DNA of 64,000 nucleotides from Lachnospiraceae bacterium (GTDB lineage: Bacteria; Bacillota; Clostridia; Oscillospirales; CAG-272). The stretch covers positions 17,303 to 81,302 of the forward strand of contig JAKSPT010000007.1 of the NCBI GenBank assembly GCA_024404495.1. Reading direction: 5' to 3'. A program made the position numbers and the translations under genes. The notes under the pieces are model-generated. The model searched no databases. It was not told where the DNA came from and saw only the letters and a program-made list of their open reading frames with translations. Positions 52,801 to 60,866 of the stretch are shown piece by piece (the stretch's first letter is position 1; the number at the start of each line of letters is the position of its first letter).

Positions 52801-53187
52801 TTAGGATCCGGAAGTGCTGGTGCTGGTCGGGTAGGTGAAGGGATGAGCAGTGCCTGCGTCGTCGGTGTAAGCAGCGGTGAAGGTACCGTCAGCGGCGATG
52901 GTGTAGGTAGCACCGGTGGGCTTGCCTGCCATAGCGGCGAAACCGACGTTGATGTAGGGATCGAGGGCAGTGCCTGCGGTGGGAAGATCACCGTTGTGAC
53001 CTGCCTGGTACATAGCGTAAGCGGAAACGACGTTCTGGCAGTTGCTCTCGTAGGTCTTGATCTTAGCGTCTCTGGTGACGTTGTTGAACTGCGGGATGAT
53101 CATAAGAGCAAGGATACCGATGATAGCGACAACGATAACGAGCTCGATAAGGGAGAAGCCTTTCTTCTGTTTGCGGGTGTTTTTCAT
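52801..53187 (-). CDS. pilA: major type IV pilin
   Basis: A 128-residue prepilin with a textbook leader KQKKG|FSLIELVIVVAIIGILALMIIPQF (cleaved after Gly10, Glu5 present, 25-residue hydrophobic N-terminal helix). The globular part is short, Gly/Ala/Thr-rich and without cysteine pairs except one Cys, ending in an STSTSGS tail. Small size and codon bias toward preferred C/T endings suggest this is the abundant subunit. Ribosome site AGAGG. The hairpin after it supports high expression. Confidence 0.93.
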   Translation of the reverse strand: MKNTRKQKKGFSLIELVIVVAIIGILALMIIPQFNNVTRDAKIKTYESNCQNVVSAYAMYQAGHNGDLPTAGTALDPYINVGFAAMAGKPTGATYTIAADGTFTAAYTDDAGTAHPFTYPTSTSTSGS

Positions 53188-53282
53188 TTGAGTGTACCTC
53201 TTTCTGTGTTTTTAGTCTTTTGGGGTGATTTATTTCCAAACGGGACTCTCTGCTATCCCGGATGGGACTGTGGGGAAGGGCG

Positions 53283-54509
53283 TCAGACGGACCCCTGAAT
53301 GGCGCTGATCGCACCGAACATAGGCGCGTACAGCGAAATGACGAGCGCGCCGATCAGAAGACCGACGATGACGATCATGATCGGCTCAATAATGGTAGTG
53401 AGCTGCTCGACCGCGGCGGAGGCTTCGTCGTCAAAATACTCCGCACTCTTTTTCAGCATACCCTCGAGGTCGCCGGAGCTTTCGCCGACGGCAAGCATCG
53501 AAACGAGGATCTTGGGGAAGGCGTTGGATTCCGCCATCATCGAGGACATTGCTTTGCCCTGCCGCACGCCGACGATCATTCTGTCGATGTGCTCTTCCAT
53601 ATAGGTGTTCTGCACGTTTCGCTTGGCGTAGCCGAGCGCCTGTACGATCGGCACGCCGCTCGTGATCAGGGTGTAGAGGGTGCGGGCGAAACGGGAAGCG
53701 GCAAGCTTCTGCAGCGGTCCGCTGATTCCCTTCATCGTGACCTTCAGTTTGTCAACGGTGTACTTCACGCTCTTCGTGCGGAAGAGGAAGATGAGCAGGA
53801 TGACGATGATCGGTACAAGCAATAATGCAACGTACCATTTCTTGGTGAGGAAATTGCTGACGTCCAACAGGATCTGCGTCGCGAGCGGAAGATCCGTATT
53901 CAGCGAATCGAAGATATCGACGAAGGACGGAACGACCTTGATCAGCATGAAGACACACGCCGCGATCGCGACGAAGACGACGACGAGCGGGTAGGTGAGC
54001 GCTCCCTTGACCTTTGACGCGACCTTTCCGTCTTTTTCGTACTGCTCCGCCATTCTGAGCAGGACGCCGTTCAGGTCACCGGTGACCTCACCGACGCGGA
54101 CCATTTCCGCGAGCATATCCGGGAAGTCGCTCGGGAATTTGCTCATTGCCATCGAAAGGGATGAACCCGACAGCACGTCGTTTTGCAGGCTGACCAATCT
54201 TTCCTTCAGCAATTTATCCTCGGTCTGTGCTTCCAGAACCTCGAAGCATTTGACCATCGGGATGCCCGCCGTCAGCATCGTTGAAAGCTGTCGGCAGAAC
54301 AGGGTAAGCGATTTTTTGCTTAACTTCTTCTTGAAGATATCTATATTCGCCGGGGAATCTTTTATCTCTTCAATGCGAATGACCCGGAAGCCGCGCTCCC
54401 GCATCATACCGTTCAGGTCATCGCGGTCTGTTGCGTGAATGGTTTCCTCTTTTACCTGGCTTTTGTCGTTCATGTAACGGCATAAAAACTGAGCCAACGG
54501 TATCACCAA
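53283..54509 (-). CDS. pilC: type IV pilus platform protein
   Basis: A 408-residue inner-membrane protein with two GspF domains. The N-terminal KKLSKKSLTLFCRQLSTMLTAGIPMVKCFEVL and the repeated ASRFARTLYTLITSGVPIVQALGYA, plus four helices (about 170-190, 225-245 and 375-400 most evident), match PilC/GspF. It couples PilB and PilT to pilin insertion. The start is uncertain: the GTG at 54509 keeps the family-like QFLCRYMNDKSQVKEETIHAT, but lies very near AAAGG; the ATG at 54473 would cut this. Confidence 0.93.
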   Translation of the reverse strand: MVIPLAQFLCRYMNDKSQVKEETIHATDRDDLNGMMRERGFRVIRIEEIKDSPANIDIFKKKLSKKSLTLFCRQLSTMLTAGIPMVKCFEVLEAQTEDKLLKERLVSLQNDVLSGSSLSMAMSKFPSDFPDMLAEMVRVGEVTGDLNGVLLRMAEQYEKDGKVASKVKGALTYPLVVVFVAIAACVFMLIKVVPSFVDIFDSLNTDLPLATQILLDVSNFLTKKWYVALLLVPIIVILLIFLFRTKSVKYTVDKLKVTMKGISGPLQKLAASRFARTLYTLITSGVPIVQALGYAKRNVQNTYMEEHIDRMIVGVRQGKAMSSMMAESNAFPKILVSMLAVGESSGDLEGMLKKSAEYFDDEASAAVEQLTTIIEPIMIVIVGLLIGALVISLYAPMFGAISAIQGSV

Positions 54510-54634
54510 GCCTTTCCGCGTTTTCTTTTATGGGAAACGCGTATTCAAAATTGAATTCTTCCATCTTCCGGTATGGTATCCGAAACAAGTGCGGGCAGGA
54601 CCCAAACCTCCGGTTTTCCGAAACGCAGGGAAGG

Positions 54635-55699
54635 TTATCTTCCGAGCAGACGGCGCATCTCCATCGGATCTACGCTGTATTTTAATAGCGTGATCTCATC
54701 AATTTTTCTTGCACGGTACAATTCAATGAGGGATTGATCCATCGTGACCATACCGTTGTTGCTGTTGATCTGCATGATATTCTTGATCTGATCCGTTTTT
54801 CCTTCGCGGATCAGATTGGAGATCGCGTGATTGGAGACCATGATCTCCAAGGCAAGCTCTCTGCCGTTCTTTTCCATATTCGGCAGAAGCTGCTGTGAAA
54901 TGACCGCCTCCAGAACGGAACCGAGCTGAATGCGGATCTGCTCCTGCTGTTCGGCAGGGAAGACGTCGACCACACGGTCTATCGTCTGCGCCGCGCCGAT
55001 GGTGTGCAGGGTGGCGAGAACGAGATGTCCGGTTTCCGCCGCTGTCAGCGCCGCGGAGATCGTTTCAAGATCTCGCATTTCACCGACCATGATAACGTCG
55101 ATGTCTTCACGCAGCGCGCTGCGGAGTGCACTTGCAAAGCTTTCGGTGTCCGTTCCCACCTGACGCTGGTTTACGATGCCGCATCCGTGGGGGAATATGA
55201 ACTCGATCGGGTCCTCTATCGTTATGATATGCTCGTTTCGCGTGCGGATCATATATTCGATCATCGCGGCGAGCGTGGTCGTTTTACCGCTTCCGGTAGG
55301 ACCGGTGAGGAGGATCAGACCGTTTCTTCTCGTACATAGACTGCGGAAGACCTGCGGCAGATGCAGACCGTCAAGGGTCGGCAGCTCCGATGGGATCAGA
55401 CGCAGGACCGCGCCGCAGTAGCCTCTCTGACGAAAGACGTTGACGCGGAAGTTCACCGTATCGTCGATCGTGAAGGAGGTATCGCATTCACCGTCGACCA
55501 GATAGGATGCCCAAAGGCGTTCGCCGAGCAGCTGCTGTGCAAACGCTGCGGTTTCTTCGCCGGTCAGGGGTTCCTCTCCGAGACGGAGAAGCTTGCCGTT
55601 GACGCGGAGGCTCGGCGGGGTACCGACCGAAAGATGGATATCAGACGCCTTTTTCTCAACGGCGGTGTTCATTATGCTTCGCAGTGTCTGTTGTCCCAT
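54635..55699 (-). CDS. pilT: type IV pilus retraction ATPase
   Basis: A 354-residue PilT. PAS-like N-terminal domain ASDIHLSVGTPPSLRVNG, Walker A GPTGSGKT (133-140), Asp box IIITIEDPIEFIF-type stretch, Walker B IDVIMVGEMRDLETISAAL, His box ATLHTIGAAQTIDR and the C-terminal AISNLIREGK, the PilT AIRNLIRE motif. So these pili should retract and could give twitching motility. The ATG at 55699 is set by AAAGGA and the family start. Confidence 0.96.
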   Translation of the reverse strand: MGQQTLRSIMNTAVEKKASDIHLSVGTPPSLRVNGKLLRLGEEPLTGEETAAFAQQLLGERLWASYLVDGECDTSFTIDDTVNFRVNVFRQRGYCGAVLRLIPSELPTLDGLHLPQVFRSLCTRRNGLILLTGPTGSGKTTTLAAMIEYMIRTRNEHIITIEDPIEFIFPHGCGIVNQRQVGTDTESFASALRSALREDIDVIMVGEMRDLETISAALTAAETGHLVLATLHTIGAAQTIDRVVDVFPAEQQEQIRIQLGSVLEAVISQQLLPNMEKNGRELALEIMVSNHAISNLIREGKTDQIKNIMQINSNNGMVTMDQSLIELYRARKIDEITLLKYSVDPMEMRRLLGR

Positions 55700-55739
55700 T
55701 CGGCGGTTTCCTTTCCGGCTCGTATAAAAGCCAACTATG

Positions 55740-55882
55740 CCAACGTTTTTATATATCAACCTATCCGTCGCACGTTGCCGGCTTTCCGGGACCCGCGGGC
55801 TAAAGCAGTTGATTTATTTCACTGCGGCGGAGCTTCACACTCATCCGGGCGTTTCCCCGGCTTGCCGATGACCCCTCCGGAT
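55740..55882 (-). other. structured gap between response regulator and pilT
   Basis: A 183-base gap, unusually wide for this operon, with GC-rich paired stretches on the transcript: CCGGG/CCCGG with GAAACG in the loop and GCAGT/ACTGC. I compared it by eye with the c-di-GMP-I riboswitch, a known controller of pili in Clostridia, and the conserved core is not there. It remains an unexplained structured junction. Confidence 0.35.
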
Positions 55883-56731
55883 TCATACCCGAACGGCGTC
55901 TGTTTTTTGCTCCTGCTCTTTTTTCTGTTCTTTGGCGTCGTTCCGTCGGTACCATTCGAGAATGTCGCCGAGGATGTATTCCCCCCACGAGTATTCGGAG
56001 AGGAATTCGCCGGAGAACTTGTCGCTGTCCTTCATATTGGAGTCCAGCATATCGTAATAGTCGCAGTCGAACAGCTCGGTGTTGGCGCGCTGCCCTCTGC
56101 CCGATGAGATCACGAGACCGGAAAGCCCGTTCTCTTCGAGCGCCTCCCGCAGACGCGTGAGGGCGTTGTAGTAGACCTTCATCGCTTTATTGCTGTACGG
56201 CCGGTCTTCCCAGATCGTACTGTATAGCTCTTCGTTGCTGATCTCTCTTCCTCTTCTGGAAACGATGAGGGCGAGGATCTCCTTCGCTTTCCCGGTAAGC
56301 TTCGCCGGGATCCCGTCCTTCAGGACGGAGAAGCGGCCGAACGTCTGGATAAAGACGCTTTTTCGCTGCCGTTTTTGGAGCAGCTTCATTTTCTCGACCG
56401 TCATTTCCAATATTTCCTGCGAACAGGGCTTGACGATATAGTAATCGCCGCCGATCTCGTTGCATTCGCGGACGTATCGGTCATAAGCGGAAATGAAGAC
56501 GGTCAGGATATCGGGAAGGAACGCTTTGATCTTCTTCGCACATTCGATGCCGTTCATATCGGGCATCATGACGTCGAGGAAAACGATCTCCGCTTCGTTC
56601 TTTTTCAGAAATTCAACGGCTTCGCTTCCGCGGCAGAACTGTCCGACGACCGTGAGGTCGGGAATTCCGGCACTGAGAAGCTGAAACTGACTGAGCATCA
56701 GCGGTTCGTCATCGATGATGATCGCTCGCAA
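55883..56731 (-). CDS. SARP-like response regulator
   Basis: A 282-residue regulator. The receiver domain (1-120) has the acidic pair Asp7-Asp8, phosphoacceptor Asp53 in IVFLDVMMPDMNG, and Lys in YYIVKPCS. The C-terminal part is an OmpR-like winged helix plus BTAD-type helices (FGRFSVLKDGIPAKLTGKAKEILALIVSRRG, YYNALTRLREALEENG, FSGEFLSEYSWGEYI), a class common in gut Clostridia. No histidine kinase is adjacent. It opens the pilus operon and probably controls it. It starts with TTG, 8 bases after AGAAGG. Confidence 0.85.
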   Translation of the reverse strand: MRAIIIDDEPLMLSQFQLLSAGIPDLTVVGQFCRGSEAVEFLKKNEAEIVFLDVMMPDMNGIECAKKIKAFLPDILTVFISAYDRYVRECNEIGGDYYIVKPCSQEILEMTVEKMKLLQKRQRKSVFIQTFGRFSVLKDGIPAKLTGKAKEILALIVSRRGREISNEELYSTIWEDRPYSNKAMKVYYNALTRLREALEENGLSGLVISSGRGQRANTELFDCDYYDMLDSNMKDSDKFSGEFLSEYSWGEYILGDILEWYRRNDAKEQKKEQEQKTDAVRV

Positions 56732-57109
56732 AGTCGGCGCCTTCTTTCGTTTTCGGATCGGCGTGGAAGACCTTTATATAATATGAAAGCAATACGCTTT
56801 CCGTTACACGGAGCCGTGTATGCGAACAACTCCCGATAGAAAACAAACCGGAAGCTGTCAGCGTTCCGGATCGTGAGGGTTTTTCTTCCTTTTTCATTTT
56901 TGATGGAAATGTTGGTTTTGAAATTTCTCACTTCCGGGACTTGCAATGCTATTATATACCAAATATCGGTTGATGTCAATAGTGAAATATAAAAATTTCC
57001 GGTAATTTATAAAATTTCCATTAGTGACAATTCCATCCTCCCCAAAAAATGGTTTTCTTGTACTTTTTGAAAACAATATATGGAATATATGGCTTTTTTG
57101 AAAAAAATG
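56732..57109. other. intergenic region with long leader of the pilus operon
   Basis: A 469-base space with two divergent units lies here. On the minus strand it holds the operon promoter and a leader of about 210 bases, in which small frames exist but none with good support. AT-rich sequence (56945-57120) separates it from the coiled-coil gene. I see no riboswitch class I can name. Confidence 0.6.
56951..56979 (-). promoter_or_regulatory. promoter of the response-regulator/pilus operon
   Basis: On the minus strand a perfect TTGACA (56974-56979), 17-base spacer and perfect TATAAT (56951-56956). With transcription starting near 56944, the leader is about 210 bases long. Confidence 0.85.
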
Positions 57110-57118
57110 TGATATAAT
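57110..57118 (+). promoter_or_regulatory. extended -10 promoter of the coiled-coil gene
   Basis: TGATATAAT: a TATAAT (57113-57118) with the extended TGn. No good -35 is seen. A 10-base stem (CCTTTCATCC/GGGTGAAAGG, 57141-57171) lies in the leader. Confidence 0.6.
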
Positions 57119-57159
57119 TTTTCCCGTAAATGTAATTTTTCCTTTCATCCGGGGGTATT

Positions 57160-57204
57160 ATGGGTGAAAGGCACGAAAAAAACGAAAAAGGCAGGAAAAA
57201 ATGA
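57160..57204 (+). CDS. possible 14-codon leader peptide
   Basis: ATG at 57160 opens MGERHEKNEKGRKK and stops in TGA overlapping the start of the coiled-coil gene (ATGA). This could couple translation. It lacks a strong ribosome site, so it may be chance. Confidence 0.25.
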   Translation: MGERHEKNEKGRKK

Positions 57205-59678
57205 TGTTACCGAAATACGGAAAATTCAAAGACGATCTGACGGCGCTCAAAGCAAAACTCGCGGAAGTGCGGGAGGAATTCCGCTCCTCTCTTTCCGGCG
57301 GCTGGAAGGGGAACGAATACCGCGAAATCTATGAAAGCGCGGTCCGTTCCTTCGATATTCTCGACGCGAATTTCGCGATCCTCGACAATGCGGAAAGCAC
57401 CCCTGAGCAGCTTGACGCCGCGTGGGACGCGATCAAAGAAGCGATCCCGAACGCAGATCTCCGGATGCCGATGCCGAACGAAAACAACGAGGCGATCGGC
57501 GCGGAGCTTGACGCCGCCCTCGCGAAGGACGACTTCCGCCGTCTGTGGAGAACGACCAAGAAAATGAAGGAGCTTTCCTTTGAGACCGATTATATGGACA
57601 GTCAGAGCCGCTTCGCCGAATTCAACGCCGGTCTTGAAGCCTTCGACGCGGAAAAGCGCGGGTATCTGACCGAGCTGTATTCCTTTGACGGGAAGCTGAA
57701 CTACAACAGTTACTACGATATGCTCGCCAAGGAAGAACAATTCCGCAAGGCTGCCGCCGAGAACGAAAAAAACTATAACGATCTGAAGAACAGCGGGGAG
57801 GTCGAACGTCTGCAGTCCGAGTATCACGACCTCAAGCTCGACAGCATCATGCAGATCGCGAACCTTGACCGTCAGATCGCCGATCATTCCAAAAAGGTTG
57901 ACGCGCTCAGCGCGGACCTCAGTGCGCTCGACGAGGAGATCAGCGATACCGTCGCACACGAAAGCGAGATCGCGCAGAAGGTGCACGAAAACGCGGAAGT
58001 CATCAGCAAAAAATACGAGGAGCAGAACATTCTCAGCTCCGAGGAGACCCAGATTTCTCTCCGCTCCGCGAAATATCAGGAAACGATCGATCAGCTTCGG
58101 GAATCCCTGAATGGTTATGAGGAATTCCTCTCCGATAGGGAAAAGCAGACCGTGACCTCAAAAATGACCAAAAATGAAAAGGCAGCGGTCGAGAAATCAA
58201 AAGAATACGTCGGTCTGCTCCGCAAGGAAGACAGGCTGAACGATCTGAAAGACCGCTTTGACCGCTATCTTACCGAAAACGGTCTGAAGGACCTTTCTCC
58301 CGCAGAGTTTGAAGAAAAGCTGAAGAACGGCGAGACTTACGTCACGAAATTATCGCCCAAGCTTCTTCAATCTTACCGCGATCAGAAGGTCCGCTCCGTC
58401 ACGGAAGCGGCGGATCTTTACGAGAAGTTTACGGGTTTCAAGAACGAGCTCGCGGAGATATACGGTGTCGAGGACGCCGAAATTCTCGACTCGATCGATA
58501 AGAACATCAGAACACCCGGCGAGTACCTCCGTACCTGGAACAAGGCGTACCGGAATATCGGGGCGGAGAGAGAAAAGATCCGCAGTGAAGCCGCGAAAAA
58601 CCCGGATATGAATCACGATATTACCATGATTCAGGACGCGTATGACCATATTCCGCTTGCGAAGGGCAATATTGAAGAGATCGAAAAGCTCGACGCGCTC
58701 GAGATGAAACGCAAGGACGCGATCTTCGCCAGAAGATACGAGCTCGACGAGGAGATCAGGAAGCTTGAGGCAAAGGCAAAAGAGGAGACCTTCGACGCCA
58801 AGCTCGCGGGGCTGTACGCCCGCAGAAAGACGCTGCTCACCGAAAAGGAAGAGGTTTTCAATCAGGGCGAATACCTGAGCCAGGAAAGAACGACCATCAG
58901 AAACAAAGAACTCGAAGCGTTCGATAAGGTCGAGACCGCGGAGAGAAGACTTGCCGGATACAAGTCCGCATACGAGCAGAATAAGGCAAACTACGAAAAG
59001 ACCCGCGCCGACTGCGACAAATTCGAGCGCCTCTATCAGAAGCATCTTGACCTGAAACGGAGCAGCGACGCCATCCGCGAAAAGACCGCGGCAATGCGTC
59101 CCGACGCCTTCAACAGAAACAGCGCGCTGTATCATATCAAGCTGTCGGTCAGCAGCGGTCTGTACGGCTTCCGTTCGACCTTTGAAAACGGCAGAAAGAA
59201 GGGGCACGTCAACCACGAGGAATTCGAGCGGATGAAGAACGCGGTCAACGCCTTCGTGAACGCCGATTCCGGTCTGGCGCCCACCCTTTCCGCTTCCACT
59301 TATAAGTACCATCTCGACCGCATCCGTGCCGCCGCGCAGGAATACATCACCGCAAAAAAGACGGAGATCCGTCCCATCCCCTCCTCGATGCGCAAATACC
59401 GCCTTGACCTCGCCAACCGTCTGGTCGCCTTTGCGGAAGCCGCCTCGAAGCGTATGGACGAATCCGACAAGACCCTCAAGGAGACCAACGAGCACCTTGC
59501 CGCTTCCGGCTTCTCCGAAGGACCGATGTCCGCGGAGCGTGACGACGTTTTCCGCCTCATCAATCAGGGCGTTGAGAAAAAGGAACAGTTCTTGAAGAAC
59601 CGTCAGAACGTGAATCAGAAGCAGAACGCCGCGAACAAGGACCTTCAGGTCGGCGGCAAACAGCCTTCTCTCAAGTAA
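57201..59678 (+). CDS. large coiled-coil protein of unknown function
   Basis: An 825-residue soluble protein, no signal peptide or membrane segment. Most of residues 130-620 is predicted coiled coil by heptad pattern (for example LDRQIADHSKKVDALSADLSALDEEI and ERRLAGYKSAYEQNKANYEKTRADCDKFERLY). The N-terminal 120 residues are mixed helical, and the C-terminal part (about 630-760) has a compact helical module ending PSSMRKYRLDLANRLVAFAEAASKRMDES that, from memory, recurs in uncharacterised proteins of gut Clostridia. The length and shape recall SMC-like or cytoskeletal proteins, but there is no ATPase head. Function unknown. Codon use is that of the host. Confidence 0.75.
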   Translation: MMLPKYGKFKDDLTALKAKLAEVREEFRSSLSGGWKGNEYREIYESAVRSFDILDANFAILDNAESTPEQLDAAWDAIKEAIPNADLRMPMPNENNEAIGAELDAALAKDDFRRLWRTTKKMKELSFETDYMDSQSRFAEFNAGLEAFDAEKRGYLTELYSFDGKLNYNSYYDMLAKEEQFRKAAAENEKNYNDLKNSGEVERLQSEYHDLKLDSIMQIANLDRQIADHSKKVDALSADLSALDEEISDTVAHESEIAQKVHENAEVISKKYEEQNILSSEETQISLRSAKYQETIDQLRESLNGYEEFLSDREKQTVTSKMTKNEKAAVEKSKEYVGLLRKEDRLNDLKDRFDRYLTENGLKDLSPAEFEEKLKNGETYVTKLSPKLLQSYRDQKVRSVTEAADLYEKFTGFKNELAEIYGVEDAEILDSIDKNIRTPGEYLRTWNKAYRNIGAEREKIRSEAAKNPDMNHDITMIQDAYDHIPLAKGNIEEIEKLDALEMKRKDAIFARRYELDEEIRKLEAKAKEETFDAKLAGLYARRKTLLTEKEEVFNQGEYLSQERTTIRNKELEAFDKVETAERRLAGYKSAYEQNKANYEKTRADCDKFERLYQKHLDLKRSSDAIREKTAAMRPDAFNRNSALYHIKLSVSSGLYGFRSTFENGRKKGHVNHEEFERMKNAVNAFVNADSGLAPTLSASTYKYHLDRIRAAAQEYITAKKTEIRPIPSSMRKYRLDLANRLVAFAEAASKRMDESDKTLKETNEHLAASGFSEGPMSAERDDVFRLINQGVEKKEQFLKNRQNVNQKQNAANKDLQVGGKQPSLK

Positions 59679-59687
59679 ACGGAAATG

Positions 59688-59732
59688 AAAACGACCGCTT
59701 CCCGGCGAAAACACGGGAAGCGGCCGTTTTGC
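59688..59732. terminator. bidirectional terminator
   Basis: A 17-base stem with one mismatch (AAAACGACCGCTTCCCG/CGGGAAGCGGCCGTTTT), between the coiled-coil gene and the converging transporter gene. Confidence 0.92.
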
Positions 59733-59741
59733 GTTTATGGA

Positions 59742-60665
59742 TCAAAGCGCGCCGATGAGGAAGGAAACGATCGCGATGACGATCGCGGAGAGGGAAAAGA
59801 CGTTTTGCTTTTCCCGGAAGCAGATCGAGGCGACCGTCGCGGCAACGACGCTGATCGCGGAGGAATAGGCGGAAAAACTCGCGACGTCCAGCATCGCGAC
59901 GAGGGGGACGGTAACGAGCGAAACGACGTTGGAAGAAACGGTTTGCAGGACGATGACGGCGTAATCCCCGAGCTTCAGGCTTTTCAGCCCGGCTCCGACC
60001 ATGTTCAGATCGCCTTTTCCGACCGAAAGGAGCCACACGGTACCTGCGAGGAGCATGATCAGGTTCGTCGCGAAATAGTAACTGTTCGCGTCGGTGACGT
60101 CTTCCCGCGCGGAAAAGCTTTTGGTGATCAAGGTCGTGAAGCAGGCGGAAAGAACGAGCAGCGCCATCAGCAAAAAGAAAACCGCGCGGTTTCCGCGTCC
60201 GGCTTCTTTCGCGGCGCCCGGTACCGCTTTTTGCGTCACCCTTGTCCGGGAAAAATAGATCAGGACGGAGGCGACGATCAGCAGAGCGATACGGACCCAC
60301 GTGTTTGCGGCGATCTTCTCGGAAAAAAGAGCGGAGCCGAGGAGGGAGGTCGTGAGCAGGTTGAAGGTACTGCGGATCACGCTGACCGCCGGGATGCTGG
60401 CGCAGCGGTAGATCGCGAGGGTCAGAACGAGGGAAGAAAGAACGACAGCCGAAAACCCGCAGGCGTAGAGCAGGGTAACGGCGTTGAATCGGATCGCAAA
60501 ACCGTTCATCGCGGCAAAAAAGAGGCAGGCGATGGCGGCAGTGATGATCACGAAGACGGGACGGTCGGTTTTTCCGCCGCCGAGGGTGGCGCTGTTCTTT
60601 TTGACGCTGCACGAACCGATGAAGGAAGCGGCAAAATACAGCCCGAGATACAGAAAGAGGAGCAA
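59742..60665 (-). CDS. DMT/EamA-family transporter
   Basis: A 307-residue protein with about ten hydrophobic helices, typical of the drug/metabolite transporter superfamily, with the two-fold repeat [47 protein letters not shown] and the corresponding second half ending [26 protein letters not shown]. The TTG at 60665 is chosen: it lies 8 bases after a perfect GGAGG and begins the first helix. A GTG at 60710 would be only a few bases from the transcription start predicted by the promoter. Substrate unknown. Confidence 0.8.
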   Translation of the reverse strand: MLLFLYLGLYFAASFIGSCSVKKNSATLGGGKTDRPVFVIITAAIACLFFAAMNGFAIRFNAVTLLYACGFSAVVLSSLVLTLAIYRCASIPAVSVIRSTFNLLTTSLLGSALFSEKIAANTWVRIALLIVASVLIYFSRTRVTQKAVPGAAKEAGRGNRAVFFLLMALLVLSACFTTLITKSFSAREDVTDANSYYFATNLIMLLAGTVWLLSVGKGDLNMVGAGLKSLKLGDYAVIVLQTVSSNVVSLVTVPLVAMLDVASFSAYSSAISVVAATVASICFREKQNVFSLSAIVIAIVSFLIGAL

Positions 60666-60722
60666 GGCGAATTCCTCCGGAAAGAAACGTTTGCGTTCCG
60701 CTTTCGTCACGGAACTTTTGAC

Positions 60723-60751
60723 AGTTTAGCACCGTCCGTGCCGGTTGTCAA
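60723..60751 (-). promoter_or_regulatory. promoter of the DMT transporter
   Basis: On the minus strand TTGACA (60746-60751), 17-base spacer and TAAACT (60723-60728). Confidence 0.8.
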
Positions 60752-60792
60752 GATTCAAACCGGGTTTTCTTCGGTGGCGGGGCCGCGTATTC

Positions 60793-60821
60793 TTGACAAA
60801 AATCCGGGCGGGTGTTATACT
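60793..60821 (+). promoter_or_regulatory. promoter of copA
   Basis: TTGACA (60793-60798), 17-base spacer and TATACT (60816-60821), about 45 bases before the ATG. I see no clear CsoR or CopY operator palindrome nearby. Confidence 0.8.
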
Positions 60822-60866
60822 GTACTCGAAAATGAGAGATACTGTTTTCGGAAAGGGGAGGATCGG

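Noticed and set aside
55740..55882. c-di-GMP-I riboswitch before pilT
   Set aside because: Expected from biology, but the conserved core (GGCAAACC, GCAAAGCC) is not present; kept only as an unexplained structure.
56698..56979. A 93-codon minus-strand frame in the leader of the response regulator
   Set aside because: It begins at the -35 of the promoter and overlaps the regulator start out of frame; no ribosome site supports it.
59685..60866. Upstream extension of the copA frame by about 390 codons
   Set aside because: It runs across the convergent terminator, through the transporter gene in antisense and across the copA promoter; the GMSCAAC domain begins right after the ATG at 60867.
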